A stretch of 64,000 nucleotides of DNA from Roseomonas sp. (GTDB lineage: Bacteria; Pseudomonadota; Alphaproteobacteria; Acetobacterales; Acetobacteraceae), in contig JADCGF010000027.1 of assembly GCA_020249145.1 (NCBI GenBank), positions 1 through 64,000 on the forward strand, in the 5' to 3' direction. Each line of letters opens with the position of its first letter. Position 1 is the stretch's first letter. Both the position numbers and the translations under genes were made by a program. Below are positions 35,951 to 45,616 of the stretch, piece after piece. Below the pieces are notes generated by a model that saw only the letters and a list, made by a program, of their open reading frames with translations, did no database searches and was not told the origin of the DNA.

Positions 35951-36070
35951 CTAACCTGCCCGACTGCTTTGAACCACGGCTGGACGCTGCCAGCCCATCC
36001 CCGCTTATGGGGTGCCATGCGGCAGGGGGCAAGCCATTGGGTAGCAATGCAAGTATTTTGGGCTTTATGA

Positions 36071-36562
<492 letters not shown>

Positions 36563-36609
36563 GGGTTTTGAATTTCGCCCCACCCCTTCTCGGCAGGGGT
36601 TGCGGGGCG

Positions 36610-36728
36610 AGGTGCGGCGGGAATAGACCCCGCCGCACCTGAGTAAGCCGGGTAGATGCCATCAAGGCATTTGCCGGGTGCCGGACTGGGCCGCGAGGTA
36701 CCGAAATCGCGGCTCGGGATAGTTTTTT
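36610..36728 (+). promoter_or_regulatory. structured glnB-glnA intergenic region with three hairpins
   Basis: Hairpin A is a perfect 12-bp stem: AGGTGCGGCGGG (36610-36621) with CCCGCCGCACCT (36629-36640). Hairpin B is AGATGCC/GGCATTT (36654-36672). Hairpin C is GCCGCGA (36690-36696) with TCGCGGC (36707-36713), and TTTTTT begins 9 nt later at 36723. Together they could give partial termination, RNA processing or attenuation between glnB and glnA, so that glnA level is set separately. Confidence 0.6.
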
Positions 36729-36762
36729 CGGGGTTCGTTAGCAGGGAATAGGATCGCAGAGT

Positions 36763-38202
36763 ATGGCCAAGAAGCCAGCAGCCGCCGCGGGTGGCAATGC
36801 CGTCTCCAAGGTGATGGAGATGATCAAGGAACATAGCGTGGAATATGTGGATTTCCGTTTCACGGATCCGCGCGGCAAGTGGCAGCACACCGCCCAGCAT
36901 GTCTCCACGATCGAGCCGGAAATCTTCGAAGAGGGGATCATGTTCGATGGTTCCTCCATCGCGGGCTGGAAGGCGATCAATGAATCCGACATGATCCTGA
37001 TGCCGGATGCGACCACCGCGGTGATGGATCCCTTCTCGGCCAAGCCGCAGATGATCCTGTTCTGCGATATCTATGAGCCTTCCACCGGCCAGCGCTACAA
37101 TCGTGACCCGCGCTCCACCGCGAAGAAGGCGGAAGAATTCCTGAAATCCACCGGGATTGGCGATACCGCCTTCTTCGGCCCGGAAGCGGAATTCTTCGTG
37201 TTCGACAATGTGAAGTTTGGCACGGGCGGCAATTTCGGCCATTTCTCGCTGGATAGCGTTGAAGGCCCAGGCGCCAACATGAAGGATTTCCCGGAAGGCA
37301 ATATGGGCCATCGCCCGGTTGTGAAGGGTGGCTATTTCCCGGTGCCGCCCGTGGATAGCGAACAGGATCTGCGCGCTGAAATGCTCTCCACCATGGGTGA
37401 GATGGGCCTGCCGATCGAAAAGCATCACCATGAAGTGGCGCAGTCTCAGCATGAACTTGGCACGAAGTTCGGCCCGCTGGTGCAGCAGGCGGATTTCATG
37501 CAGATCTACAAGTATTGCGTGCACAATGTCGCCCATAGCTACGGCAAGACCGCGACCTTCATGCCGAAGCCGATCTATGGCGATAATGGTTCGGGCATGC
37601 ATGTGCACCAATCCATCTGGAAGGCGGGCAAGCCGGTTTTCGCCGGCAATGGCTATGCCGATCTGTCGGAAATGGCGCTGTATTACATTGGCGGCATCAT
37701 CAAGCACGCCAAGGCGCTGAACGCCTTCACCAACCCGCTGACCAATTCCTACAAGCGGTTGATCCCAGGCTTTGAAGCGCCTGTGCTGCTCGCCTATTCC
37801 GCGCGCAACCGTTCAGCTTCCTGCCGCATTCCCTACGCGACCAGCCCGAAGGCGAAGCGCGTTGAAGTGCGCTTCCCGGATCCGGGGGCGAACCCGTATC
37901 TTGCCTTCGCTGCCATGCTGATGGCCGGCATTGATGGCATCAAGAACAAGATTCATCCGGGTGACCCGATGGATAAGGATTTGTACGATCTGCCGCCGGA
38001 AGAGCTGAAGGGCATTCCGACCGTGTGCGGTTCCTTGCGTGAAGCGCTGCAAGCGCTGGAAGCCGATCACGACTTCCTGCTGGCCGGCGATGTCTTCTCC
38101 AAGGATCAGATCGAAAGCTATATCGAACTGAAGTGGACGGAAGTGTATAAGTTTGAACACACGCCGCACCCGATTGAGTTCGAAATGTATTACTCCGTCT
38201 GA
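36763..38202 (+). CDS. glnA: glutamine synthetase type I
   Basis: 479 residues. The beta-grasp domain starts [20 protein letters not shown]; the ATP/metal site includes [12 protein letters not shown] and [11 protein letters not shown]. The adenylylation Tyr is Y408 in [10 protein letters not shown], so activity is controlled by GlnE in the usual way. It makes glutamine from glutamate, ammonia and ATP as a cytosolic dodecamer. The upstream glnB and the hairpin-rich gap form a standard alphaproteobacterial glnBA locus. A perfect 10-bp terminator follows 24 nt downstream. Confidence 0.98.
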   Translation: MAKKPAAAAGGNAVSKVMEMIKEHSVEYVDFRFTDPRGKWQHTAQHVSTIEPEIFEEGIMFDGSSIAGWKAINESDMILMPDATTAVMDPFSAKPQMILFCDIYEPSTGQRYNRDPRSTAKKAEEFLKSTGIGDTAFFGPEAEFFVFDNVKFGTGGNFGHFSLDSVEGPGANMKDFPEGNMGHRPVVKGGYFPVPPVDSEQDLRAEMLSTMGEMGLPIEKHHHEVAQSQHELGTKFGPLVQQADFMQIYKYCVHNVAHSYGKTATFMPKPIYGDNGSGMHVHQSIWKAGKPVFAGNGYADLSEMALYYIGGIIKHAKALNAFTNPLTNSYKRLIPGFEAPVLLAYSARNRSASCRIPYATSPKAKRVEVRFPDPGANPYLAFAAMLMAGIDGIKNKIHPGDPMDKDLYDLPPEELKGIPTVCGSLREALQALEADHDFLLAGDVFSKDQIESYIELKWTEVYKFEHTPHPIEFEMYYSV

Positions 38203-38226
38203 TCCCTTTCGGATCGGAACGGGAAG

Positions 38227-38255
38227 GGGCCCTGCGTGATGCGCAGGGCCCTTTT
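38227..38255 (+). terminator. intrinsic terminator of glnA
   Basis: GGGCCCTGCG (38227-38236) pairs perfectly with CGCAGGGCCC (38242-38251) and is followed by TTTT. It separates glnA from the monooxygenase gene. Confidence 0.9.
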
Positions 38256-38289
38256 GCATTTGGGGGGCGGGCGTGATCATCTATCCGCC

Positions 38290-40212
38290 ATGATCCCCGA
38301 CCCCAAGACCTTCCTGGACAACCCCGTTTTGCTGGATGAGGCGCTGGCCGGCGGCGATATTGCGCCCTTGCTCATGGTGCTGGTGCATCTGACCGGTGAG
38401 GCCGAATGGCTTGATCGCCTGGCCCCGCACATCAAGGGCCCCTGGAATTTCCACGAAGCGGCACCCGATGCGCTGCGCGCCGCATTGCGCGCAAGGCTGC
38501 GCGATGTGTTGCTGGATTACGCGCAAACGGGCCGCGCGCTGCCTGCCGAACCGCCGGCGCATTTGCTGCGGCGCATGTTGTCTGTGGGCGTGGGCGCTGA
38601 GGTGCCGGAAGAATACATGCCGCTGATCCGCGAAGAAACCGTGGTGGATGCGCCGGACCCGAAGACGGTGCAGTGGCGCCGCGATGTGCCGGCAGCGCGC
38701 CGTGCGGCGTTCCGCACCGGCATTATTGGCGCCGGCGTTTCCGGCCTGCTGATGGCGATCAAGCTGCAGGAAGCCGGGCTGCCCTTCACGATTTTCGAGA
38801 AGAACGATGCCGTGGGCGGCACCTGGTATGAAAACGACTATCCGGGCTGCGGCGTGGATACGCCCAATCACTTCTATTCCCTGTCCTTCGAACCGAACCA
38901 TGATTGGCCCGAACATTTTTCCAAGCGTGATCAGCTTTGGAGCTATCTGGAAGGCATTGCCGATAAATACGGTCTGCGGCGCCATCTGCACCTGAATACC
39001 AGCGTGGTTGAAGCGCATTATGATGAAGCGGCAGCGCTGTGGCGCGTGACGACACGCAACGCCGAAGGGCGCGAAGAAACCCATGAATTCGAAGCGCTGG
39101 TCGGCGCCGTTGGCACCATCAGCCGTCCGGTGATCCCGCCCATTCCCGGCGTCGCGGATTTCGCCGGCCCGCTATTTCATACGGCGCGCTGGGATCACAA
39201 CGTCGCCTTGGATGGCAAGCGCGTGGCGATGATTGGCACCGGCGCATCGGGCATGCAGGCCGGGCCTACTATTGCGCCGAAGCTCGGCCACTTCACCATT
39301 TTTCAGCGCCAGGCGCATTGGGCGGTCTATAACGCCAATTACCACGCGGTAGTGACGGAAGCGAAGAAGGCCGCGCTGAAGCACATTCCCTTCTATGCGA
39401 AATGGTATCGCTTCCAGCTTTTATGGGCGTCTGCCGATGGCATGCATGCATCACTGCATAAGGACCCGAATTGGGATCAACCGGCGCAATCGCTGAATGC
39501 CACAAACCAGAAGCTGCGTGAAGATGTCATCGGCTATATCAAGACGCAGATCGGCAATCGCACAGATTTGCTGGAAAAAGTCGTGCCGCCCTATCCGCCC
39601 TATGGCAAACGCATGCTGCGCGATAATGGCTGGTACAAAATGCTGACCGCGCCGAATGTGGAGCTGGTCACCACACCCATTGCGCGCATCACGAAGGATG
39701 GCGTGGAAACCAAGGATGGCCGGCATCACCCTGCCGATGTCATCATCATGGCGACGGGTTTTGATGGCGCCAAGGCGCTTGGGTCCTTCGAGATTTTCGG
39801 CCGCGACGGTGTTTCGGTGCGCACGCTTTGGGGCGATGATGATCCGCGCGCCTTTCTTGGCATCACCGTGCCGCGCTTCCCGAATTTCTTTATGCTGTAT
39901 GGGCCGGGGACGAACCTCGCGCATGGTGGGAGTGCGATGTTCCATTCGGAATGCCAGGTGCGCTACATCATGCAGGCCATTCGCGAAGTGGTGGAAACTG
40001 GTGCCCGCAGCATCGAAATCCGCGAAGATCGCTGCGTTGCCTATAATGAATTCCTGGATGTGACGCATGAACGCATGGTCTGGACGCATCCGGGTGTTGG
40101 CAGTTGGTACAAGAACAAGGCGGGCAGGGTGGTGACGAATTCACCCCTCCGCCTGGTGGATTATCGGCGCATGACGGAAACGCTTGATCCCGCCGATTAT
40201 CTTATCGCGTGA
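38290..40212 (+). CDS. Baeyer-Villiger-type flavin monooxygenase with N-terminal extension (HAPMO-like)
   Basis: 640 residues from ATG 38290; starts upstream would overlap the glnA terminator. FAD motif GAGVSG at 147-152, the second (NADPH) Rossmann motif GTGASG near 316-321, and the Baeyer-Villiger fingerprint FxGxxxHxxxW as FAGPLFHTARW at 291-301. About 140 residues precede the FAD domain. That layout and the total length match 4-hydroxyacetophenone monooxygenase-type enzymes. It would insert oxygen into a ketone using NADPH and O2; the natural ketone is unknown. The 3' end overlaps the convergent aminotransferase by 11 nt. Confidence 0.9.
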   Translation: MIPDPKTFLDNPVLLDEALAGGDIAPLLMVLVHLTGEAEWLDRLAPHIKGPWNFHEAAPDALRAALRARLRDVLLDYAQTGRALPAEPPAHLLRRMLSVGVGAEVPEEYMPLIREETVVDAPDPKTVQWRRDVPAARRAAFRTGIIGAGVSGLLMAIKLQEAGLPFTIFEKNDAVGGTWYENDYPGCGVDTPNHFYSLSFEPNHDWPEHFSKRDQLWSYLEGIADKYGLRRHLHLNTSVVEAHYDEAAALWRVTTRNAEGREETHEFEALVGAVGTISRPVIPPIPGVADFAGPLFHTARWDHNVALDGKRVAMIGTGASGMQAGPTIAPKLGHFTIFQRQAHWAVYNANYHAVVTEAKKAALKHIPFYAKWYRFQLLWASADGMHASLHKDPNWDQPAQSLNATNQKLREDVIGYIKTQIGNRTDLLEKVVPPYPPYGKRMLRDNGWYKMLTAPNVELVTTPIARITKDGVETKDGRHHPADVIIMATGFDGAKALGSFEIFGRDGVSVRTLWGDDDPRAFLGITVPRFPNFFMLYGPGTNLAHGGSAMFHSECQVRYIMQAIREVVETGARSIEIREDRCVAYNEFLDVTHERMVWTHPGVGSWYKNKAGRVVTNSPLRLVDYRRMTETLDPADYLIA

Positions 40213-41341
40213 CCTTGCCCCAAATTTCCAGGAAGCGATCCACATCAGCCTCGTCATTATAGACATGCGGGCTGATGCGCACGCGCCCTAACCTCGGCGC
40301 CACATGCGCGCCGGCGGCGGCGAGTTTTTCGACCAAGCCCTCTGGCATGCCGCGCGGAAAGGTGATGCTGAGGATATGCGGCACGCGAAAGCGCTTTTCC
40401 GTTAGCGCTTCGCTGTCCAGGCCCACCGCCAGCCGATCCGTGAGCGCGCCGAGCCTTTCACTGATGGCACCCGCGCCCCATTCGGCCATCATCTCCAACC
40501 CGACAGCGGCCATCTCTAGCGAGATGAAATGATCCCTCTCCCCCATATCAAAGCGCCGCGCGGTGGGGGCGAAACTCGTGTCCTTGAAATAGGGCGCGGC
40601 TTCTGAGGCAATGGCGCGGCGACCAAAGCCGGTTTGTTCCAGCGGCACGCCTTCCTGCCGGCGCTTGGCGATATACATGAAGGCGCGCCCATAAGGCCCC
40701 AAAACCCATTTATAGGTCGGGAAAATCAGGAAATCCGGATCGAGGGTTTTGACATCTATCGCCGTCACGCCCGCGCCGTGTGTTGCATCCACCAGCAGCG
40801 CGGCACCCTTGGCCCGCAGCGCCGGCGCAATGGCGGCAATGTCAATGGCGCCGCCATCCGCCCAATGCACCGAGGATATGGAAGCAAGCGACACCGGCGC
40901 CCCAGGCCGCGCAATCGCTTCCAGCATGGCAGAGGTCCAATCGCCATTGCCGGGCCGGCGCACCACCTCCACCGCGAAACCCTGGGCGGAGGCGCGGGTC
41001 ATCCATTCCAGAACGGGGGAGGAATGGTCGTCTTCCACCAGCAGAACCCGCGTGCCGGCAGGCGGCGCGAAAATCTTGCCCGCCACGGCCACGCCATAGG
41101 AAACGGATGGGATCAGCGCCACATCATCCGCATCCGCGCCAATCAGCGCCGCCGCTGCCTTGCGCGTGCGTTCATGCTGGGCGCGGGCAAGGCCGGGATC
41201 TACTTCCCAGGGCCTCGCCTTGCGGTCCACGCCTTCATGCCCGGCGGCCTGCACGGCGCGGGGCAGGGGGCTCCAGGAAGCCGCATTCAGGTAGCAGACC
41301 TCCCGCGGGATATCGAAGGAATGGCGTTGGCTGGGCAGCAT
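40202..41341 (-). CDS. class V aminotransferase family protein
   Basis: 379 residues from ATG 41341, preceded by AAGGA 8 nt upstream; the frame is open to 41458 but that part overlaps the next gene on the other strand. The fold is isopenicillin-N-epimerase/cysteine-desulfurase-like: CYLNAASWSPLPRAV, SSVHWADGGAID, VDATHGAGV, and the PLP Lys in FPTYKWVLGPYG near residue 198. Such proteins act as aminotransferases, lyases or kynureninase-like enzymes. The substrate is not predicted. It converges on the monooxygenase gene with 11 nt overlap. Confidence 0.85.
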   Translation of the reverse strand: MLPSQRHSFDIPREVCYLNAASWSPLPRAVQAAGHEGVDRKARPWEVDPGLARAQHERTRKAAAALIGADADDVALIPSVSYGVAVAGKIFAPPAGTRVLLVEDDHSSPVLEWMTRASAQGFAVEVVRRPGNGDWTSAMLEAIARPGAPVSLASISSVHWADGGAIDIAAIAPALRAKGAALLVDATHGAGVTAIDVKTLDPDFLIFPTYKWVLGPYGRAFMYIAKRRQEGVPLEQTGFGRRAIASEAAPYFKDTSFAPTARRFDMGERDHFISLEMAAVGLEMMAEWGAGAISERLGALTDRLAVGLDSEALTEKRFRVPHILSITFPRGMPEGLVEKLAAAGAHVAPRLGRVRISPHVYNDEADVDRFLEIWGKVTR

Positions 41342-41428
41342 GGCGGGGTTCCTTGGCTTGCTTGAAGAAGCGTAGAGCGACATGGCATTCTGTAAAGGTG
41401 CCCTCCGCTCGATAGAAGGTGACCTGCT

Positions 41429-42397
41429 GTGATCAAGGTTCTTGTCTGCATCCCGCATTTTTTCCGTCGCAATGCAGAAGATTCAGGCATGGCAAATGGC
41501 TCCAATAGGGATTCGATGGAAGTCCGGTTGGAGCAGTTCCGGTATTGCCTGAAGCAAATCTCTGCGGTGCTTGAACCCGTGCGGTTCCTTATGGGATCGC
41601 CTGGGCGCATAGGCCATAAGCAGGTACAACCAATTTTTCCGAAAGCAATCGGGGATATTGTCATTGTCACTGCACCAGAGAATAACCTGCTTACCTAACT
41701 CGGTCCATTTCTGGGCCTAAGGGCACGGCTGTGGAACGGCCCGCCACGCCAGCTTGGCTATGAATGCCGGCGCATCTTCGCGCGCCACCTCGGACAATAT
41801 GACTTATATGTTTTTATCGAAGATGATACGACCATCCTTATTCCAAGCTTTTTCCTCAAAATCATGGTCTTTTATCGTGCCCATGGCGAAGACAAGATCC
41901 TTCAGCCAAATCACTATGAGCTTTTCGGGCCGCCTCATCGCGGCTGGCGCGCATATCTTGACCAACCTGCCTTTCGTCATCATCGGGTACCGGAAAGGCC
42001 GGGCAGCGCAGAACTTGTCCTGCCGAGTTTTGATGGAGATGTCGTGTTTCGGAAAACGACGGATGCAATGTCTGGTGCCTATATCATCACTGATGGCCAA
42101 TTGCGGCGCTGGATCGGGCAACCCGATTTTCAAGCGCCAAGCGCGGCCGAACTGGCCGCTGGGCTTGACCCGATGGAAATGACGCAAGTGCCCCTTGGTG
42201 GCAGCCTGCCCATCTATCGCCCAGCCCCGCAAGATCTTGATTTCTTGGAAATCCACCATGTTCCCAATCGGCTATCGGCCCTAAAAACCCCAAGCCGAAA
42301 ATTGTCAGAATACCTCGAAGAGTCATTGCGAGAGCGTGTGCAGCAAACATCAGAGGCCAGATCTGCCGAACCGCCGCAAGGCCGAAGTCTCCCTTGA
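41429..42397 (+). pseudogene. glycosyltransferase-like gene interrupted by an in-frame TAA
   Basis: One reading frame runs from GTG 41429 to 42397 with a single internal stop, TAA at 41696-41698. Upstream of it is MIKVLVCIPHFFRR...IGDIVIVTAPENNLLT (89 codons). Downstream, without frame change, it reads LGPFLGLRARLWNGPP, LGYECRRIF, then YDLYVFIEDDTTILIPSFFL and LQPNHYELF. The acidic EDD motif after a hydrophobic strand resembles the metal site of glycosyltransferase-like proteins of surface-polymer loci. The frame keeps coding sense across the stop, so a recent nonsense mutation or a sequencing error is likeliest. Base composition is lower in G+C than its neighbours, which may indicate acquired DNA. 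Confidence 0.6.
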
Positions 42398-42446
42398 GAT
42401 TTTGCGCCGAATGGTGGACAAAAGCCGCCGAGGAAGAGGCACCCCA

Positions 42447-42773
42447 ATGTCCGATACCAAAGGTTTTGCGCTTATCTACCAGCAGGCGAAATCCGCCACG
42501 CAATCCGGCCGCGCCGCCAAGGCGGGCTGGGTGCTGAGTTTCGTGCCAAGCGAAGCCCAGCGCGCCGATCAATTGGTCGGCTGGTATGGCTCCGCCGATA
42601 CGGCAAAGCAGGTGACGCTGCATTTTGAAACGCGCGACCAGGCGATTGCCTATGCCGAGGCGCAAGGCCTGCGCTATGAGGCCGAAGCACCTGCCAAGGC
42701 ATCGGGCGCCATCAAGCCCAAGGTCTATGCTGATAACTTCAAATTCGGCCGGCATGAGAATTGGTCGCATTGA
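42447..42773 (+). CDS. NADH dehydrogenase (complex I) NDUFS4-like accessory subunit
   Basis: 108 residues from ATG 42447 (MSDTKGFALIYQQAKSATQS). The C-terminal PKVYADNFKFGRHENWSH is characteristic of the NDUFS4 / ETC complex I subunit family. ALIYQQAKSATQSGRA and WVLSFVPSEAQRADQLVGW also match. In Alphaproteobacteria this accessory subunit binds complex I at the NADH/quinone module interface. It is encoded apart from the nuo operon, as is common. It lies 15 nt before the tRNA-Arg gene. Confidence 0.9.
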   Translation: MSDTKGFALIYQQAKSATQSGRAAKAGWVLSFVPSEAQRADQLVGWYGSADTAKQVTLHFETRDQAIAYAEAQGLRYEAEAPAKASGAIKPKVYADNFKFGRHENWSH

Positions 42774-42788
42774 AACTGGTTTTTCAGG

Positions 42789-42865
42789 GCGCCCTTAGCT
42801 CAGATGGATAGAGCAACAGCCTTCTAAGCTGTGGGTCGGTGGTTCGAATCCACCAGGGCGCGCCA
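42789..42865 (+). tRNA. tRNA-Arg (anticodon TCT)
   Basis: Acceptor stem GCGCCCT (from 42789) pairs with AGGGCGC (42855-42861), then G and an encoded CCA at 42863-42865. The D arm is AGCTCAGATGGATAGAGC. The anticodon stem ACAGC/GCTGT holds loop CTTCTAA with anticodon TCT at 42823-42825. The T arm contains GGTTCGAATCC. The cloverleaf is complete. Confidence 0.97.
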
Positions 42866-42964
42866 CCTGCACGTCGCGGTAGCCCTTGGCCGCACTTGGG
42901 TTTTCCCTCGCTTTGGCTAAACTCGCTCGCTCATCAACCGCAATCATCAGGGAGCGTCATTTCT

Positions 42965-43933
42965 ATGGGAAAACTCACCAGACGTGGCTTTGGGATCATG
43001 GCTGGCTCCGCACTCAGCCTGCCTTACCTTGCGCACGCTTCGGATTGGCCAACGCGGCCAGTGACCTTGCTGGTGCCCTATCCGCCAGGCGGGCCTTCCG
43101 ATGTTTCGGCGCGGCCGCTGTTGGAGCCTCTTTCACGCCTGCTTGGCCAGCCGGTGGTGATCGAAAACCGCGCCGGGGCAGGGGGCAGCATTGGTGCGCA
43201 GGCCGTCGCGCAATCACGCGATGGTCATACTGTGATGATTTTCCCAACCGCGGTGCTGACCATCAGCCCGCATGTCATGGCGCAATTGCCCTATGATCCC
43301 GCGACGGCCTTCATCCCCGTGGCGCGCATCACGCTTGGCTATAGTGTCATTGCGTCCCATCCATCCTTGCCGTTTCGTGATGCGGCAGGCCTGATTGCTT
43401 ATGGCAAGGCCAATCCTGGGCAATTGCGCTTCGGCTCCGCCGGCCCCGGCACCATCACGCAATTGACCGGGGAGCTTTTCGGCGATGTCACCGGCATCAG
43501 GCTGGAACATGTGCCCTATCGTGGTTCCGCGCCCTCGCTCACCGATGCGCTGGCTGGGCGCGTGCAGCTGTTGTTTGATTCGGTCGCGGTCCCGGCGGTG
43601 AATGATGGCAAGCTGATCGGCATTGCGACCATTGGCGAAAACCGAAACCCATCGCTGCCCAATGTGCCGACGCTGGCCGAGATTGGGCTGGAACGCGCAC
43701 TTGCCATTCCCTGGTATGGCGTGGCCGCACCGGCTTCCATGCCGCCGGCCGCCGTCGCGCGGCTGACCGAGGCGCTGCGGCAAGCCACCGCCATGCCAGA
43801 AGTCGCGAATGCCATGGCGCCGGCTGGCATTGTGCCAGCCTTCGAAGGCGGCAGTGTTTTCGCCGAACGCGTCCGTCGCGAAAGAGAGATGTATGGAGCG
43901 CTTGCCCGGCGCATCGGCATTCAGCCGCAATGA
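42965..43933 (+). CDS. Bug/TctC family tripartite tricarboxylate transporter binding protein
   Basis: 322 residues from ATG 42965. The signal MGKLTRRGFGIMAGSALSLP carries a twin-arginine core (TRRGFG), so Tat export is likely. Motifs: WPTRPVTLLVPYPPGGPSD, VIENRAGAGGSIGAQAV and LEHVPYRGSAPSLTDAL. It begins 99 nt after the tRNA. A TauE/SafE permease gene starts 14 nt downstream, so this receptor and permease may be one unit, which is not the classical TctABC partner set. Confidence 0.92.
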   Translation: MGKLTRRGFGIMAGSALSLPYLAHASDWPTRPVTLLVPYPPGGPSDVSARPLLEPLSRLLGQPVVIENRAGAGGSIGAQAVAQSRDGHTVMIFPTAVLTISPHVMAQLPYDPATAFIPVARITLGYSVIASHPSLPFRDAAGLIAYGKANPGQLRFGSAGPGTITQLTGELFGDVTGIRLEHVPYRGSAPSLTDALAGRVQLLFDSVAVPAVNDGKLIGIATIGENRNPSLPNVPTLAEIGLERALAIPWYGVAAPASMPPAAVARLTEALRQATAMPEVANAMAPAGIVPAFEGGSVFAERVRREREMYGALARRIGIQPQ

Positions 43934-43947
43934 CCTAAGCCGCCCCT

Positions 43948-44721
43948 ATGGAGACTATCGCAGCACAGTTCGCGCTGATTTTTGACGGCATCAATATCTG
44001 GGCTGCGCTTGGCGTGACCTTTCTTGCGGGGCTTATGCGCGGCTTCGCCGGTTTTGGTTCGGCGATGCTGATGGCGCCGATTTTTGCCATGCTGTTCGGT
44101 TCCGCCGATATGGTGGTGACGGTTGTGGCGATTGAACTCCTTGTCTCCTTCCAGCTTTTCCCGCAGGTGCGCCATCAGGCCGATTGGAAATTGCTGACGC
44201 CCATGAGCATCGCGGCCTGCGCCGCCATGCCGCTTGGGGTCTGGCTGCTGGCAAATGTGGATAAGAATGCGATCATCACGGCGGTTTCCGCGGTGATTGT
44301 TTTCTTTGTGGTGATCATGTGGACTGGCTGGCGCTACAAGGGCCGCAGAAGCCAGCCAGCGACCATTCTGGTTGGCGCCATTTCCGGTGCAATGATGGCA
44401 ACCACCAGCGTCGGCGGCCCGCCGGTGCTGCTTTATCTGCTGTCAGGCAATGACCCGCCGCAGGTGAACCGTGCCAACATCGTCACCTATTATTTCCTGA
44501 CGCAATTCCTGTTGATTGCGATTGTGATGGCGTCAGGTGTTGCGGGCATCACGGCGCTGATCCGGGCGGCGATCCTGGTGCCGGTGATGTTGGTCGGCGC
44601 CTGGGTGGGCGGGCGCGCCTTTCAGGGGTTGGGCAATGAACAGCTTTATCGCCAGGTGGCGCTCACGATCCTGTTTGCGACCGGTGTGTTTGGCCTGGTG
44701 CGGGGGTTTCTTATCGGTTGA
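43948..44721 (+). CDS. TauE/SafE family permease
   Basis: 257 residues with about eight membrane helices. Two repeats of the family are seen, FLAGLMRGFAGFGSAMLMAP near residues 28-47 and GAISGAMMATTSVGGPPVLL near 143-162. The family moves sulfite, taurine-derived or other organosulfur anions and some carboxylates across the inner membrane. It is 14 nt downstream of a Bug receptor, suggesting a receptor-assisted function (inference). It converges on the leftward operon, ending 10 nt before the deacetylase gene end. Confidence 0.88.
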   Translation: METIAAQFALIFDGINIWAALGVTFLAGLMRGFAGFGSAMLMAPIFAMLFGSADMVVTVVAIELLVSFQLFPQVRHQADWKLLTPMSIAACAAMPLGVWLLANVDKNAIITAVSAVIVFFVVIMWTGWRYKGRRSQPATILVGAISGAMMATTSVGGPPVLLYLLSGNDPPQVNRANIVTYYFLTQFLLIAIVMASGVAGITALIRAAILVPVMLVGAWVGGRAFQGLGNEQLYRQVALTILFATGVFGLVRGFLIG

Positions 44722-44731
44722 AGCACTCGCT

Positions 44732-45616
44732 TCACGCACCATCCCCACTCGCCCGATACCAGGCCGCGATCTCATCACCCTGCATGAAGGCGATGCGCGG
44801 ATCAGCCGCCAATTCTGCGAATACCGCCGCCAGCGCATCAATCCGATGTGGCACTGCCGAGATATAGGGGTGGATCGCGATGCACATGATCTTCACGCTG
44901 GCAGAGGCCTCGGCCTCCGCGATCAGGCGCTTGGCGTGCAGTCGCGCGCGGCGGGGCAGTTCTTCCTCATCATGATGTTGGATCATCACCACGGGGATGT
45001 CGTTCAGTTCCACCGAATAGGGCAGGGACAGGATCTCCCCGTGCGCCGTCGTCACACGCGCCGGCAGATCATCCACAACGAAATCGCCGAGCCATTCAAT
45101 GCCGGCCTCGGCCAGCAGATCGGGTGTTTCCAGTGTCTCGGTCAGCCCCGGGCCAAGCCATCCATGGCAAGCGCGGCCAGTGAAATCAGCGATAGTCTTC
45201 ACGGTCCGTGTAATCGCCTCACGCTGATCGGGCATTTTATGCGTGGGCACCTGCACCCAGCCATGGCCCATGAATTCCCAGCCCGCATCGCGCGTAGCGG
45301 TAGCCACGCGCGGATAGGCCCTAATCACGCTGCCATTGACCGAAAGTGTTGGGCGAATGGCGTGGCGCTGGAACAATTCCAGAAAGCGCCAAAAGCCAAC
45401 ACGCATTCCATATTCATGCCAAGCCCAATTCGGCAAATCCGGCTGCAAAACAGCGGCCGTCGGCGCCACGAGCACCTGACGCGGCATAGGGTTTTCGATC
45501 AGCCAATTCTCGATATTCACCACCGGCCACAGGATCAGCTTCTGCCCACCGGGCAAGGAATGCTTGGGCCGATCCGCCGGCGCGGTATAGCGCAGCCGTT
45601 GAACGGGGTTGGTCAT
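44732..45616 (-). CDS. polysaccharide deacetylase-fold hydrolase (PuuE-like)
   Basis: 294 residues. The NodB-fold landmarks are NGSVIRAYPRVATATRDAGW and the GWEFMGHGWVQVPTHKM metal-site region around residues 115-130, with GWLGPGLTETLETPDLLAEA later. These phrases match the PuuE-type branch, in which metal-independent allantoinase acts, more than chitin or peptidoglycan deacetylases. There is no signal peptide, which fits a cytosolic small-molecule hydrolase. It is the last gene of the leftward operon and overlaps the ATPase by 4 nt. The context of transporter plus allophanate-hydrolase-like pair supports a ureide role, but this is inference. Confidence 0.8.
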   Translation of the reverse strand: MTNPVQRLRYTAPADRPKHSLPGGQKLILWPVVNIENWLIENPMPRQVLVAPTAAVLQPDLPNWAWHEYGMRVGFWRFLELFQRHAIRPTLSVNGSVIRAYPRVATATRDAGWEFMGHGWVQVPTHKMPDQREAITRTVKTIADFTGRACHGWLGPGLTETLETPDLLAEAGIEWLGDFVVDDLPARVTTAHGEILSLPYSVELNDIPVVMIQHHDEEELPRRARLHAKRLIAEAEASASVKIMCIAIHPYISAVPHRIDALAAVFAELAADPRIAFMQGDEIAAWYRASGDGA

